Source: Firmicutes bacterium CAG:534
GTDB taxonomy: Bacteria; Bacillota; Clostridia; Lachnospirales; Lachnospiraceae
NCBI GenBank assembly: GCA_000436115.1
Contig: FR894565.1
Location: 1 to 8,108 of the forward strand
Reading direction: 5' to 3'
Length of the DNA: 8,108 nt
In this document: piece by piece, positions 1 to 4,437 of the stretch
Position numbering within the stretch: the first letter of the stretch is position 1
Layout of the letters: each line of letters begins with the position of its first letter
Made by a program: the position numbers and the translations under genes
Notes under the pieces: model-generated
Databases searched by the model: none
Told to the model about the DNA's origin: nothing
The model's input: the letters and a program-made list of their open reading frames with translations, nothing else

Positions 1-14
1 TCCCTTCGGGCACA
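1..14 (+). tRNA. 3' tail of a truncated tRNA (possibly tRNA-Arg)
   Basis: The first bases fit the end of a tRNA. They would be the last T-loop base, the 3' side of the T stem (CCCTT, 2-6), the 3' acceptor strand (CGGGCAC, 7-13) and an A discriminator at 14. The missing 5' acceptor strand would read GTGCCCG. A tRNA cluster follows directly and a hairpin with a T-rich tail lies just after, which supports the reading. The arginine assignment is only a guess from the acceptor sequence, because the anticodon is outside the window. CCA is not encoded (CATT follows the stem). Confidence 0.5.
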
Positions 15-17
15 TTG

Positions 18-41
18 AAAGGGTTGTTACCCTTTTCTTTT
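18..41 (+). terminator. Terminator-like hairpin after the truncated tRNA
   Basis: AAAGGGT (18-24) pairs with ACCCTTT (29-35) around a TGTT loop and is followed by a T-rich run (TCTTTT, 36-41). This has the form of a short intrinsic terminator between the truncated tRNA and tRNA-His. The stem is only 7 bp and A/T-rich at its base, so it may be leaky. No convincing separate promoter for tRNA-His fits in the 16 bases that follow, so read-through of this element is likely. Confidence 0.5.
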
Positions 42-57
42 ATATTATTCGTTGTAT

Positions 58-132
58 GGTGGGTATGGCGCAGTTGGCTAGCGCGCCAGATTGTGGCTCT
101 GGAGGCCGAGGGTTCGAGTCCCTCTATCCACC
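58..132 (+). tRNA. tRNA-His (anticodon GTG)
   Basis: A full cloverleaf can be folded. The acceptor stem is GTGGGTA (59-65) with TATCCAC (125-131). The D stem is GCGC/GCGC. The anticodon stem CCAGA/TCTGG closes the loop TTGTGGC, giving anticodon GTG at 93-95. The T arm is GAGGG-TTCGAGT-CCCTC. The extra G at 58 pairs with the discriminator C at 132; this G-1:C73 pair is the identity mark of histidine tRNAs and is encoded in the DNA here. CCA is not encoded (TTA follows), so a CCA-adding enzyme is needed for maturation. Confidence 0.97.
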
Positions 133-136
133 TTAT

Positions 137-177
137 ACCAAGGCCTGTTTCTGAAACAGGTGCTAGCTTGGTGTTTT
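137..177 (+). other. Two-tier hairpin between tRNA-His and tRNA-Gln
   Basis: The spacer contains an outer stem ACCAAG (137-142) with CTTGGT (167-172) and an inner perfect stem CCTGTTT (144-150) with AAACAGG (154-160) closed by a 3-base loop. GTTTT follows (173-177), just before tRNA-Gln. It may be an attenuating terminator that lowers expression of the Gln and Lys tRNAs, or a structure that guides tRNA processing. No promoter is visible between it and tRNA-Gln, which argues against full termination. Confidence 0.5.
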
Positions 178-179
178 AA

Positions 180-251
180 TGGGCTATCGCCAAGCGGTAA
201 GGCACAGGACTTTGACTCCTGCATTCGCTGGTTCAAATCCAGCTAGCCCAG
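180..251 (+). tRNA. tRNA-Gln (anticodon TTG)
   Basis: The acceptor stem is TGGGCTA (180-186) with TAGCCCA (244-250), and the discriminator is G251. The T1:A72 first pair and G73 fit bacterial glutamine tRNAs. The anticodon stem CAGGA (205-209) with TCCTG (217-221) closes loop CTTTGAC, giving anticodon TTG at 212-214. The T arm CTGG-TTCAAAT-CCAG is present. CCA is not encoded (T-run follows). Only 11 bases separate it from tRNA-Lys, so the two are surely co-transcribed. Confidence 0.97.
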
Positions 252-262
252 TTTTTTCATAC

Positions 263-335
263 GGGCCACTAGCTCAGGCGGTAGAGCACTTGACTTTTAA
301 TCAAGTTGTCCCGGGTTCGAGTCCCGGGTGGCTCA
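263..335 (+). tRNA. tRNA-Lys (anticodon TTT)
   Basis: The acceptor stem is GGGCCAC (263-269) with GTGGCTC (328-334), with one G:T wobble, and the discriminator is A335. The anticodon stem CTTGA (289-293) with TCAAG (301-305) closes loop CTTTTAA, giving anticodon TTT at 296-298. The T arm CCGGG-TTCGAGT-CCCGG (311-327) is perfect. CCA is not encoded. This is the last gene of the tRNA cluster, and a strong terminator starts four bases downstream. Confidence 0.97.
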
Positions 336-338
336 TTT

Positions 339-372
339 AAAAAGAACTCTGTAACTTGCAGAGTTCTTTTTT
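339..372. terminator. Bidirectional terminator between tRNA cluster and yfcE
   Basis: AAAAAGAACTCTG (339-351) pairs with CAGAGTTCTTTTT (359-371) around loop TAACTTG. The 13 bp perfect stem carries an A-run on the left and a T-run on the right, so it works as an intrinsic terminator in both directions. It ends the tRNA transcript on the + strand and the rlmL-to-yfcE operon on the - strand, whose last stop codon is at 389. Confidence 0.9.
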
Positions 373-388
373 GATGTATCAATTCTTT

Positions 389-868
389 CTATAAATAATT
401 GATTGTAAAGTGTGCCTCTCCCTTCCGGTCAAGCTCCATGATCACAAAGGAAGGTCTTCTGCCCTCCTGCCTGGGATAGGTAAGGCTTCCGGGATTAACC
501 GCTACAAGACCGTCCTCGATATCCACCACCGGTCTGTGGGTATGTCCATACATCACAATGTCCGCACTTCTGGCCCGGGCTTCCTCCTTCAGGTACTCGT
601 TTCCCATGGAAACGTAGTAGGTATGCCCATGGGTCAGCCACACCTTATATTTCCCGATATAAAATTCTTTTTCTCTGGGAAGGTCTGAAAAAAAGTCATT
701 ATTTCCCACCACCATCTCTACCGGACAGCCGGCCGCCTGTGCAATCAGATATTCGCTTCCCTCTATATCGCCGCAGTGTACCAGCATGTCAATGGGAGCC
801 ACTCTTTCCAGAACCTTCAAAAAATTTTCATTCTTCCGATGTGTATCGCTTACGATCAGTACCTTCAT
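389..868 (-). CDS. yfcE: YfcE/MJ0936-family metallophosphoesterase
   Basis: This 159-residue cytosolic protein is a full-length small calcineurin-like phosphoesterase of the YfcE/MJ0936 type. Family members are metal-dependent phosphodiesterases; the physiological substrate is generally unknown. All metal-binding blocks are present in order: SDTH (D8, H10), HCGD (D34), GNND (N56-D58), THGH (H80, H82) and YGHTHRP (H109, H111), followed by the conserved NPGS block (125-128). The ATG at 866-868 is preceded by GGAG eight bases upstream. It is the last gene of the - strand operon, 66 bases after rdgB, and runs into the terminator shared with the tRNA cluster. rdgB-yfcE adjacency is, from general knowledge, common in clostridia. 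No signal peptide or membrane segment is seen. Identification as the family is firm; the exact role is not. Confidence 0.93.
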   Translation of the reverse strand: MKVLIVSDTHRKNENFLKVLERVAPIDMLVHCGDIEGSEYLIAQAAGCPVEMVVGNNDFFSDLPREKEFYIGKYKVWLTHGHTYYVSMGNEYLKEEARARSADIVMYGHTHRPVVDIEDGLVAVNPGSLTYPRQEGRRPSFVIMELDRKGEAHFTINYL

Positions 869-934
869 TCAGGTCTCTCCAAGTTCGTATTTTACTTTTT
901 TCGTATGTATTTCTGCTTCCGCTTTTGTCTCTCC

Positions 935-1546
935 TTAAAGGACGCTGCACAGCTTCTCCTTCATGGCGCGGAGAGCCTTTCCTCTGTGGCTGATCCGGTT
1001 CTTTTCCTCCTCCGACAGCTCTGCCGTGCTCACGCCGTACTCCGGCACCATAAAAATAGGGTCAAAGCCAAAACCGTTCTTTCCTCTTTCCTCGTAGCCG
1101 ATCCTTCCCTCAATGGTCGCCAGCTCTGTAAGCATTCTTCCATCCGGTAGGGCACAGGCAATGGCACAGACAAACCTTGCCGTTCTTTTTTCCTCCGGCA
1201 CGCCGCTAAGACGCTCGATCAGATTGGCATTCTTGATCTGATAAGAGGTGTTTTCCCCCAGATACCTGGCGGAATAGATCCCCGGCTCTTTATTTAAATA
1301 GTCGATCTCAAGTCCGGAGTCATCTGCCATCACAATGGCGTCCGGTGCGAGGGCGGCTACCGCTTTCGCCTTGATCACCGCATTTTCCGTAAAGCTGCTT
1401 CCATCCTCCACAATATCAGTCTGGATGCCCGCTTCCTTCATGGAAAGGATCTCCACCTCTTCTCCCTGTAAAAGGCTGTCTCCCCAGATTTCACGGATCT
1501 CTTTCATTTTTCCCTGGTTTCCTGTCGCAAAAATAATCTTTTTCAT
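935..1546 (-). CDS. rdgB: XTP/dITP diphosphatase (RdgB/HAM1 family)
   Basis: A 203-residue house-cleaning pyrophosphatase that hydrolyses dITP, ITP and XTP to monophosphates and so keeps deaminated purines out of DNA and RNA. Family motifs are complete: the N-terminal ATGNQGK block (7-13, with K13), ENA (54-56), ADDSGLEID (74-82) with the catalytic aspartate region, PGIYSARY (88-95), GFGFDPIF (158-165) and KNRISHRGKAL (182-192) with the SHR substrate-binding motif. The start is placed at the ATG at 1544-1546 because homologues begin with this MKKIIFATGN-like strand. The frame is open for about 100 more codons upstream, but that stretch overlaps the preceding gene out of frame and has no family similarity. 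The ribosome binding site is weak: GGAAAGG lies about 16 bases upstream, beyond the usual spacing. It is the third gene of the operon, 73 bases after the amidase-like gene. Confidence 0.95.
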   Translation of the reverse strand: MKKIIFATGNQGKMKEIREIWGDSLLQGEEVEILSMKEAGIQTDIVEDGSSFTENAVIKAKAVAALAPDAIVMADDSGLEIDYLNKEPGIYSARYLGENTSYQIKNANLIERLSGVPEEKRTARFVCAIACALPDGRMLTELATIEGRIGYEERGKNGFGFDPIFMVPEYGVSTAELSEEEKNRISHRGKALRAMKEKLCSVL

Positions 1547-1576
1547 TTTAAATGACTGCCATACCTTTCCAAAACC

Positions 1577-1608
1577 TGCAGGCCTTAAACTATGGATGTA
1601 AGGCCGCA
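1577..1608 (-). other. Intercistronic hairpin upstream of rdgB
   Basis: GGCCTTA (1581-1587) and TAAGGCC (1599-1605) form a perfect 7 bp stem with an 11-base loop. Three more pairs (TGC 1577-1579 with GCA 1606-1608) extend it across one bulged A. It lies between the amidase-like stop codon and rdgB. No T-run follows on the - strand, so it is not a good terminator; it may be an mRNA-processing, stabilising or weakly attenuating element. Confidence 0.5.
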
Positions 1609-1619
1609 TGCATTTTTTA

Positions 1620-2669
1620 TCATTCTTCTTCATAAACCTGCAGAATTGCATTGTATATTCCTTCTGCGATCCTGTCCTGATACTCTTCTCTTTGAAGAAG
1701 GCCTGCTTCCTGCTTATTGGACAGGCAACCCACCTTAATGGCAGCTGCCGGGATCGTAATATGCAAAATAGCATAATCTCCGTCTTCCGCTTCTGCAAGT
1801 CCCAGGGCCTTGCCCTTAATGCTGGTGACCACCTGCCTCTCCAGCACATCTGCCAGCTCTACGCTTCCAAAGCCCGGAATAAAATAGCTTCCGTTATAAA
1901 GCGCCGTGGTTCCGTACTGGCTGCTCTCCTTCTGATAATCCGCTTCTATGCGGATATACATATCCGCCCTGGTTTCATTTGCAAGGGCAACCCGTTTTTC
2001 TTCCTCCGGGCCAACATCATCCATCCGGGTGTAATATACCTTGATGTCCGTCTTATCCAATCTTTCTTTAAGTTTCCTGGCAATTCCAAGATTAATATTC
2101 TTTTCCCAGATGCTGCCGCTTATCTCTCCCTTGTCCTCTCCGCCGTGAGCCGGATCAATGACCACGATCTTATCATAAACCTCTCTGGGGCTTAAAAAAT
2201 CAATATAAAGATTTCCATCCTCTAAAATGGACTGGCATTCAAAAACACCTTTCAGCTCAAACTTCAGCCTGACGCCGTCCTCTGCCTTCTCAAAGCTGCC
2301 CTGCCTGATATTTTTGCGTTCACCGGACACTGCATTGTCACGGTAAAAGCTTTCCTCCGCTCCCTTCAGGAAAACATAAAGCTCCTGATCCACATAATGA
2401 TTTTCGATCACAATGGCTTCGGAAGAAATCCCCTCCGGCAGCGGGATCCGCAGGTAGCTGGTATCTGCTTCCCCAAGCTGGAACGTGAGCATCTGGGATG
2501 TTCCCTGCAGCTCCATCTGCTCCTTCCGCCCCTTCATATCTACCTCGTCCTGGGTCACATTGGAAATCGTCACTACCTTTGTAGCGGAAACATATAAAAT
2601 TGCCCCCATGGAAATCGCCGCAAACAGGCAGGTCCAAAGGGTCATGCCCTTCATCAGATTTCGTTTCAT
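1620..2669 (-). CDS. Membrane-anchored N-acetylmuramoyl-L-alanine amidase-like protein, probably catalytically altered
   Basis: 349 residues: a short basic N-terminus, one hydrophobic segment (about 11-30, uncleaved anchor or signal peptide), a beta-rich region (about 35-165, possibly AMIN-like) and an Amidase_3 domain (about 168-346). The domain keeps the fold markers IDPAHGGEDKG (171-181, first zinc ligand H175), WEKNINL with E189, TRMDD (214-218), RVALANETRADMYI and a C-terminal VGCLSN block. Active members are zinc enzymes that cut the MurNAc-L-Ala bond of peptidoglycan. Two key positions differ. The SIHAN-type histidine, the third zinc ligand, is E242 (IRIEADY). The catalytic Glu before VGFLSN is K312. 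It may therefore be a peptidoglycan-binding or regulatory pseudo-enzyme. The ATG is 2 bases after the rlmL stop with AGG nearby, so translation is coupled. Fold is certain; activity is doubtful. Confidence 0.88.
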   Translation of the reverse strand: MKRNLMKGMTLWTCLFAAISMGAILYVSATKVVTISNVTQDEVDMKGRKEQMELQGTSQMLTFQLGEADTSYLRIPLPEGISSEAIVIENHYVDQELYVFLKGAEESFYRDNAVSGERKNIRQGSFEKAEDGVRLKFELKGVFECQSILEDGNLYIDFLSPREVYDKIVVIDPAHGGEDKGEISGSIWEKNINLGIARKLKERLDKTDIKVYYTRMDDVGPEEEKRVALANETRADMYIRIEADYQKESSQYGTTALYNGSYFIPGFGSVELADVLERQVVTSIKGKALGLAEAEDGDYAILHITIPAAAIKVGCLSNKQEAGLLQREEYQDRIAEGIYNAILQVYEEE

Positions 2670-2671
2670 TT

Positions 2672-3844
2672 TTACCTGCTTTCCCGTTCCCCAAAGGGCT
2701 CTTTTCGCTTCGGCGGCTTCGGGCCGGGGAATTGATAGAAATACGTTTTCATCATTCCATTATAAATTTTCCTGTTCTTTGCAGCCTTCATCCCCAGCGC
2801 TTCCTGTGCCTTTTCATAGGAAGTGATCAGATACAAAGACCAGTCATCAAGCGCCCGGTATCTTTCCCCTATGGTCGCATATAACGCCGGAAGATTATTC
2901 TTGTCTTCAATCCGTTCCCCGTAAGGCGGGTTGGTAATAATAAAGCCATATTTCTTACTGTGGCTTAATTTGCTCACATCCCTTTTCTGAAAGTGGATCA
3001 GATGCTCCACCCCTGCCAGTCTGGCATTTTCGCGGGAGATATTTACCATTTCTTCATCAATATCATATCCCTGGATATCCGTATCCGGGCACGGGATCAC
3101 CTCTTCCCTGGCCTCCTCTACGGCATCCTTCCAGTATTCTTTTCCGATCAGATGGTTCCATTCCATTGCCGTAAAGGAACGGTTCATACCGGGAGCCATA
3201 TGGGCCGCCATCAGCGCCGCCTCAATGGGGATCGTACCGCTTCCGCAAAAAGGATCCACCAAAATCCGGTCCCCCTTCCAAGGCGTAAGCATGATCAGCG
3301 CCGCTCCCAGGTTTTCCGCAATAGGCGCCTTGGCCGTAAGCTTCCTGTAGCCTCTTTTATGTAAGGATTCTCCTGTGGTATCCAGGGCAGCCGTCACCTG
3401 ATCCTTCAGCAGAAAGACCCTGACGGGAAAGGACTGGCCACTTTCCTCAAACCATTCCACATGGTAGACCCTTTTCAGCCGCTCCACCATTGCTTTTTTC
3501 ATAATAGACTGAATATCGGAAGGACTGAACAGTTTGCTCCTTACGCTGGCAGCCTTCGTCACCCAGAATTTTCCGTCTGCGGGAATAAAGTTTTCCCATG
3601 GGAGCTCCTTTGTCCCCTGAAAAAGCTCTTCAAAGGTTTCTGCCCGGAAGCTTCCCACCTTGATCAGGATCCTCTCCGCACTGCGCAGTCCGATATTTGC
3701 CCTGCACACAGCCTCCTCGTCCCCAAGGAAGGTTACTCTTCCGTCCTCTACAAGGGTTACATCATATCCGAGATCTGTGATCTCTCTTTTTAACACCGAC
3801 TCCAGCCCAAAATGGCAGGGAGCGATCAGTTCATATCTATTCAT
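2672..3844 (-). CDS. rlmL: THUMP-domain class I SAM-dependent 23S rRNA guanine-N2 methyltransferase (RlmL/YpsC type)
   Basis: 390 residues. An N-terminal THUMP-type RNA-binding region (about 45-155) is followed by a Rossmann methyltransferase domain of the UPF0020 family. SAM-binding motif I is VDPFCGSGTIPIEAA (196-210). The acidic motif is GYDIDEEMV (259-267). The catalytic NPPYGER motif (305-311) is the form used for amino-group methylation of guanine. The length matches the Firmicute YpsC proteins, which correspond to the N-terminal half of E. coli RlmKL, the enzyme for m2G2445 of 23S rRNA. The exact target base in this organism is inferred. The C-terminus ends in a basic tail (PKPPKRKEPFGERESR). 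The ATG at 3842-3844 has AGGAAAG eight bases upstream. It is the first gene of the operon, about 40 bases after the predicted transcription start. Confidence 0.92.
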   Translation of the reverse strand: MNRYELIAPCHFGLESVLKREITDLGYDVTLVEDGRVTFLGDEEAVCRANIGLRSAERILIKVGSFRAETFEELFQGTKELPWENFIPADGKFWVTKAASVRSKLFSPSDIQSIMKKAMVERLKRVYHVEWFEESGQSFPVRVFLLKDQVTAALDTTGESLHKRGYRKLTAKAPIAENLGAALIMLTPWKGDRILVDPFCGSGTIPIEAALMAAHMAPGMNRSFTAMEWNHLIGKEYWKDAVEEAREEVIPCPDTDIQGYDIDEEMVNISRENARLAGVEHLIHFQKRDVSKLSHSKKYGFIITNPPYGERIEDKNNLPALYATIGERYRALDDWSLYLITSYEKAQEALGMKAAKNRKIYNGMMKTYFYQFPGPKPPKRKEPFGERESR

Positions 3845-3890
3845 ATTTTCAGCTTTCCTGTTGTTTCTTTTTCAGAAGATATCACAGAAA

Positions 3891-3920
3891 ATTATAGCAT
3901 AGACAGGCTCTTTTGTACAA
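3891..3920 (-). promoter_or_regulatory. Sigma-A promoter of the rlmL-amidase-rdgB-yfcE operon
   Basis: Read on the - strand: TTGTAC (3920-3915), an 18-base spacer, then TATAAT (3896-3891) preceded by TGC, so it is an extended -10. The start would be near 3884, giving a 5' leader of about 40 bases before the rlmL ATG. The -35 lies only a few bases past the terminator of the preceding small gene, so the operon is insulated and independently started. Confidence 0.82.
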
Positions 3921-3921
3921 G

Positions 3922-3951
3922 AAAAAAGGGATGCCAAGGCAGCATCCCTTT
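3922..3951 (-). terminator. Terminator of the small Asn/Gln-rich protein gene
   Basis: AAAGGGATGC (3925-3934) pairs with GCATCCCTTT (3942-3951) around a 7-base loop. On the - strand the stem is followed by a run of six T's (complement of 3922-3927). The element starts 11 bases after the stop codon at 3963. Confidence 0.9.
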
Positions 3952-3962
3952 CTCCAAGTTTC

Positions 3963-4109
3963 TTAATACTCGTTGTTCTTTTTGTTGTTGGAACAATTAG
4001 AAGAACTGTTCTTCTGGCTGTTCTTTTCCTGGCTGTTCTTTTCCTGACTGTTCTTCTCCTGATTGTTCTGGTTGTTCTGACTATTCTGGTTATAATCGTT
4101 TTTGGACAT
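3963..4109 (-). CDS. Small Asn/Gln/Ser/Lys-rich protein of unknown function (48 aa)
   Basis: I do not recognise a named family. The 48-residue product is almost entirely N, Q, S, K and E, with one Cys (C39), no hydrophobic core and no signal peptide, so it should be disordered and very hydrophilic. Residues 17-31 are a threefold QEKNS repeat, flanked by QNNQN-like runs. The start at 4107-4109 is chosen because a perfect AGGAGGT lies 7 bases upstream; the frame is open 24 codons further but with no signal there. It has its own terminator, so it is a single-gene unit. Low-complexity Asn/Gln-rich small proteins occur in spore-forming Clostridia, and a spore-protein-like role is possible, but no small acid-soluble spore protein motif is visible. 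The good ribosome binding site and terminator argue strongly that it is a real gene. Confidence 0.8.
   Translation of the reverse strand: MSKNDYNQNSQNNQNNQEKNSQEKNSQEKNSQKNSSSNCSNNKKNNEY
4018..4062. repeat. Three tandem 15-bp units inside the small Asn/Gln-rich gene
   Basis: Units at 4018-4032, 4033-4047 and 4048-4062 read CTGTTCTTTTCCTGG with one or two changes each, and a shortened related copy lies just before (4006-4017). They encode the repeated KNSQE-type pentapeptide on the - strand. In-frame 15-bp units can expand or shrink without breaking the frame, so repeat number may vary between strains. Confidence 0.85.
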
Positions 4110-4116
4110 ATTTCCT

Positions 4117-4123
4117 ACCTCCT
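4117..4123 (-). promoter_or_regulatory. Consensus ribosome binding site of the small gene
   Basis: AGGAGGT on the - strand, with a 7-base spacer to the ATG at 4107-4109. It is the strongest ribosome binding site in the window and fixes the start of the 48-residue protein. Confidence 0.9.
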
Positions 4124-4183
4124 GTTTCTTTAGGTTACAAAGGTAGTATTTCTTTTCCTGTCCAAAAATATTCCAATTCATTT

Positions 4184-4201
4184 TTAGTACTTTGGTACTG
4201 G
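4184..4201. promoter_or_regulatory. Palindromic site A (TTAGTAC-N4-GTACTGG)
   Basis: TTAGTAC (4184-4190), spacer TTTG, then GTACTGG. It is an imperfect copy of site B at 4241-4258 and starts 57 bp before it. It sits upstream of the small Asn/Gln-rich gene, about 75 bases from its ATG. It is a candidate operator; the regulator is unknown. Confidence 0.5.
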
Positions 4202-4240
4202 TTTTTTATTCATTATGCACAAAGAAAAGCCCGCTTTGGG

Positions 4241-4258
4241 TTAGTACTTTTGTACTAA
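4241..4258. promoter_or_regulatory. Palindromic site B (perfect TTAGTAC-N4-GTACTAA)
   Basis: TTAGTACTTTTGTACTAA is a perfect 7+7 bp inverted repeat with a TTTT spacer. It lies in the region between the - strand small gene and a + strand promoter whose -35 starts 8 bases to the right. Its size and symmetry fit a dimeric transcription factor operator. The arms resemble the known FapR half-site TTAGTAC, but the FapR operator has a 3-base spacer and no lipid gene is nearby. Confidence 0.58.
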
Positions 4259-4265
4259 TTCTGCA

Positions 4266-4294
4266 TTGATTTTCTGATCCTGCGGCATTATAAT
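4266..4294 (+). promoter_or_regulatory. Sigma-A promoter on the + strand, no gene downstream
   Basis: TTGATT (4266-4271), a 17-base spacer, TATAAT (4289-4294). The start would be near A4301. No open reading frame with a start codon follows before the hairpin at 4361-4389, so the promoter would drive a short non-coding RNA. Confidence 0.6.
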
Positions 4295-4300
4295 AATTAC

Positions 4301-4392
4301 ATAGACAGGAAACCCTTCAATTTCTGTTTATAACCCTTATTTAAATTATTTACTCCCCAGAAAAGGATTGCATTCCCCGCAATCCTTTTCGC
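4301..4392 (+). ncRNA. Candidate small RNA (about 90 nt)
   Basis: It is bounded by the TTGATT-17-TATAAT promoter and by the hairpin at 4361-4389. The predicted RNA has a 5' hairpin (ACAG 4305-4308 with CTGT 4324-4327, extended by AAA/TTT with one bulged G), an A/T-rich linker, and the terminator hairpin. C-rich stretches are exposed: CCCTTC in the first loop, CTCCCC in the linker (4353-4358) and TTCCCC in the terminator loop. Unpaired UCCC-type motifs are, in known Gram-positive small RNAs, used to pair with ribosome binding sites. No ATG lies inside. The hairpin could instead serve only the chemoreceptor gene on the other strand. Confidence 0.4.
4361..4389. terminator. Terminator downstream of the chemoreceptor gene (usable on both strands)
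   Basis: AAAAGGATTGC (4361-4371) pairs with GCAATCCTTTT (4379-4389) around loop ATTCCCC. The 11 bp perfect stem carries four A's and four T's at its base, so either strand gets a short T-run. It lies 48 bases after the chemoreceptor stop codon (- strand) and about 90 bases after the + strand promoter. Confidence 0.82.
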
Positions 4393-4437
4393 TTTGTCAT
4401 TTTCTTTTTTATGTCGGAAATCGTTGGAGTATAAAAT

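Noticed and set aside
873..934. Repeated GGAGAGAC at both ends of the rdgB-yfcE gap as a duplicated ribosome binding site
   Set aside because: The first copy sits right after the rdgB stop and no start codon lies within reach. Only the copy next to yfcE is functional in position.
1547..1849. N-terminal extension of about 100 residues on rdgB
   Set aside because: It overlaps the upstream gene out of frame, has no family similarity, and the family N-terminus begins exactly at the ATG at 1544-1546.
1608..2195. 195-codon open frame on the + strand opposite the amidase-like gene
   Set aside because: It is antisense to a gene with clear family motifs, has no ribosome binding site and its product resembles no family. 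It is a shadow frame.
4018..4062. CRISPR-like repeat array
   Set aside because: The 15-bp units are directly adjacent without spacers and lie inside a coding frame.
4110..4181. 24-residue N-terminal extension of the small Asn/Gln-rich protein
   Set aside because: A perfect AGGAGGT with a 7-base spacer marks the internal ATG at 4107-4109, and the extension differs in composition from the rest.
4184..4258. FapR operator
   Set aside because: The half-site matches, but the spacer is 4 bases instead of 3 and no fatty-acid or phospholipid gene is present, so the name is not applied.
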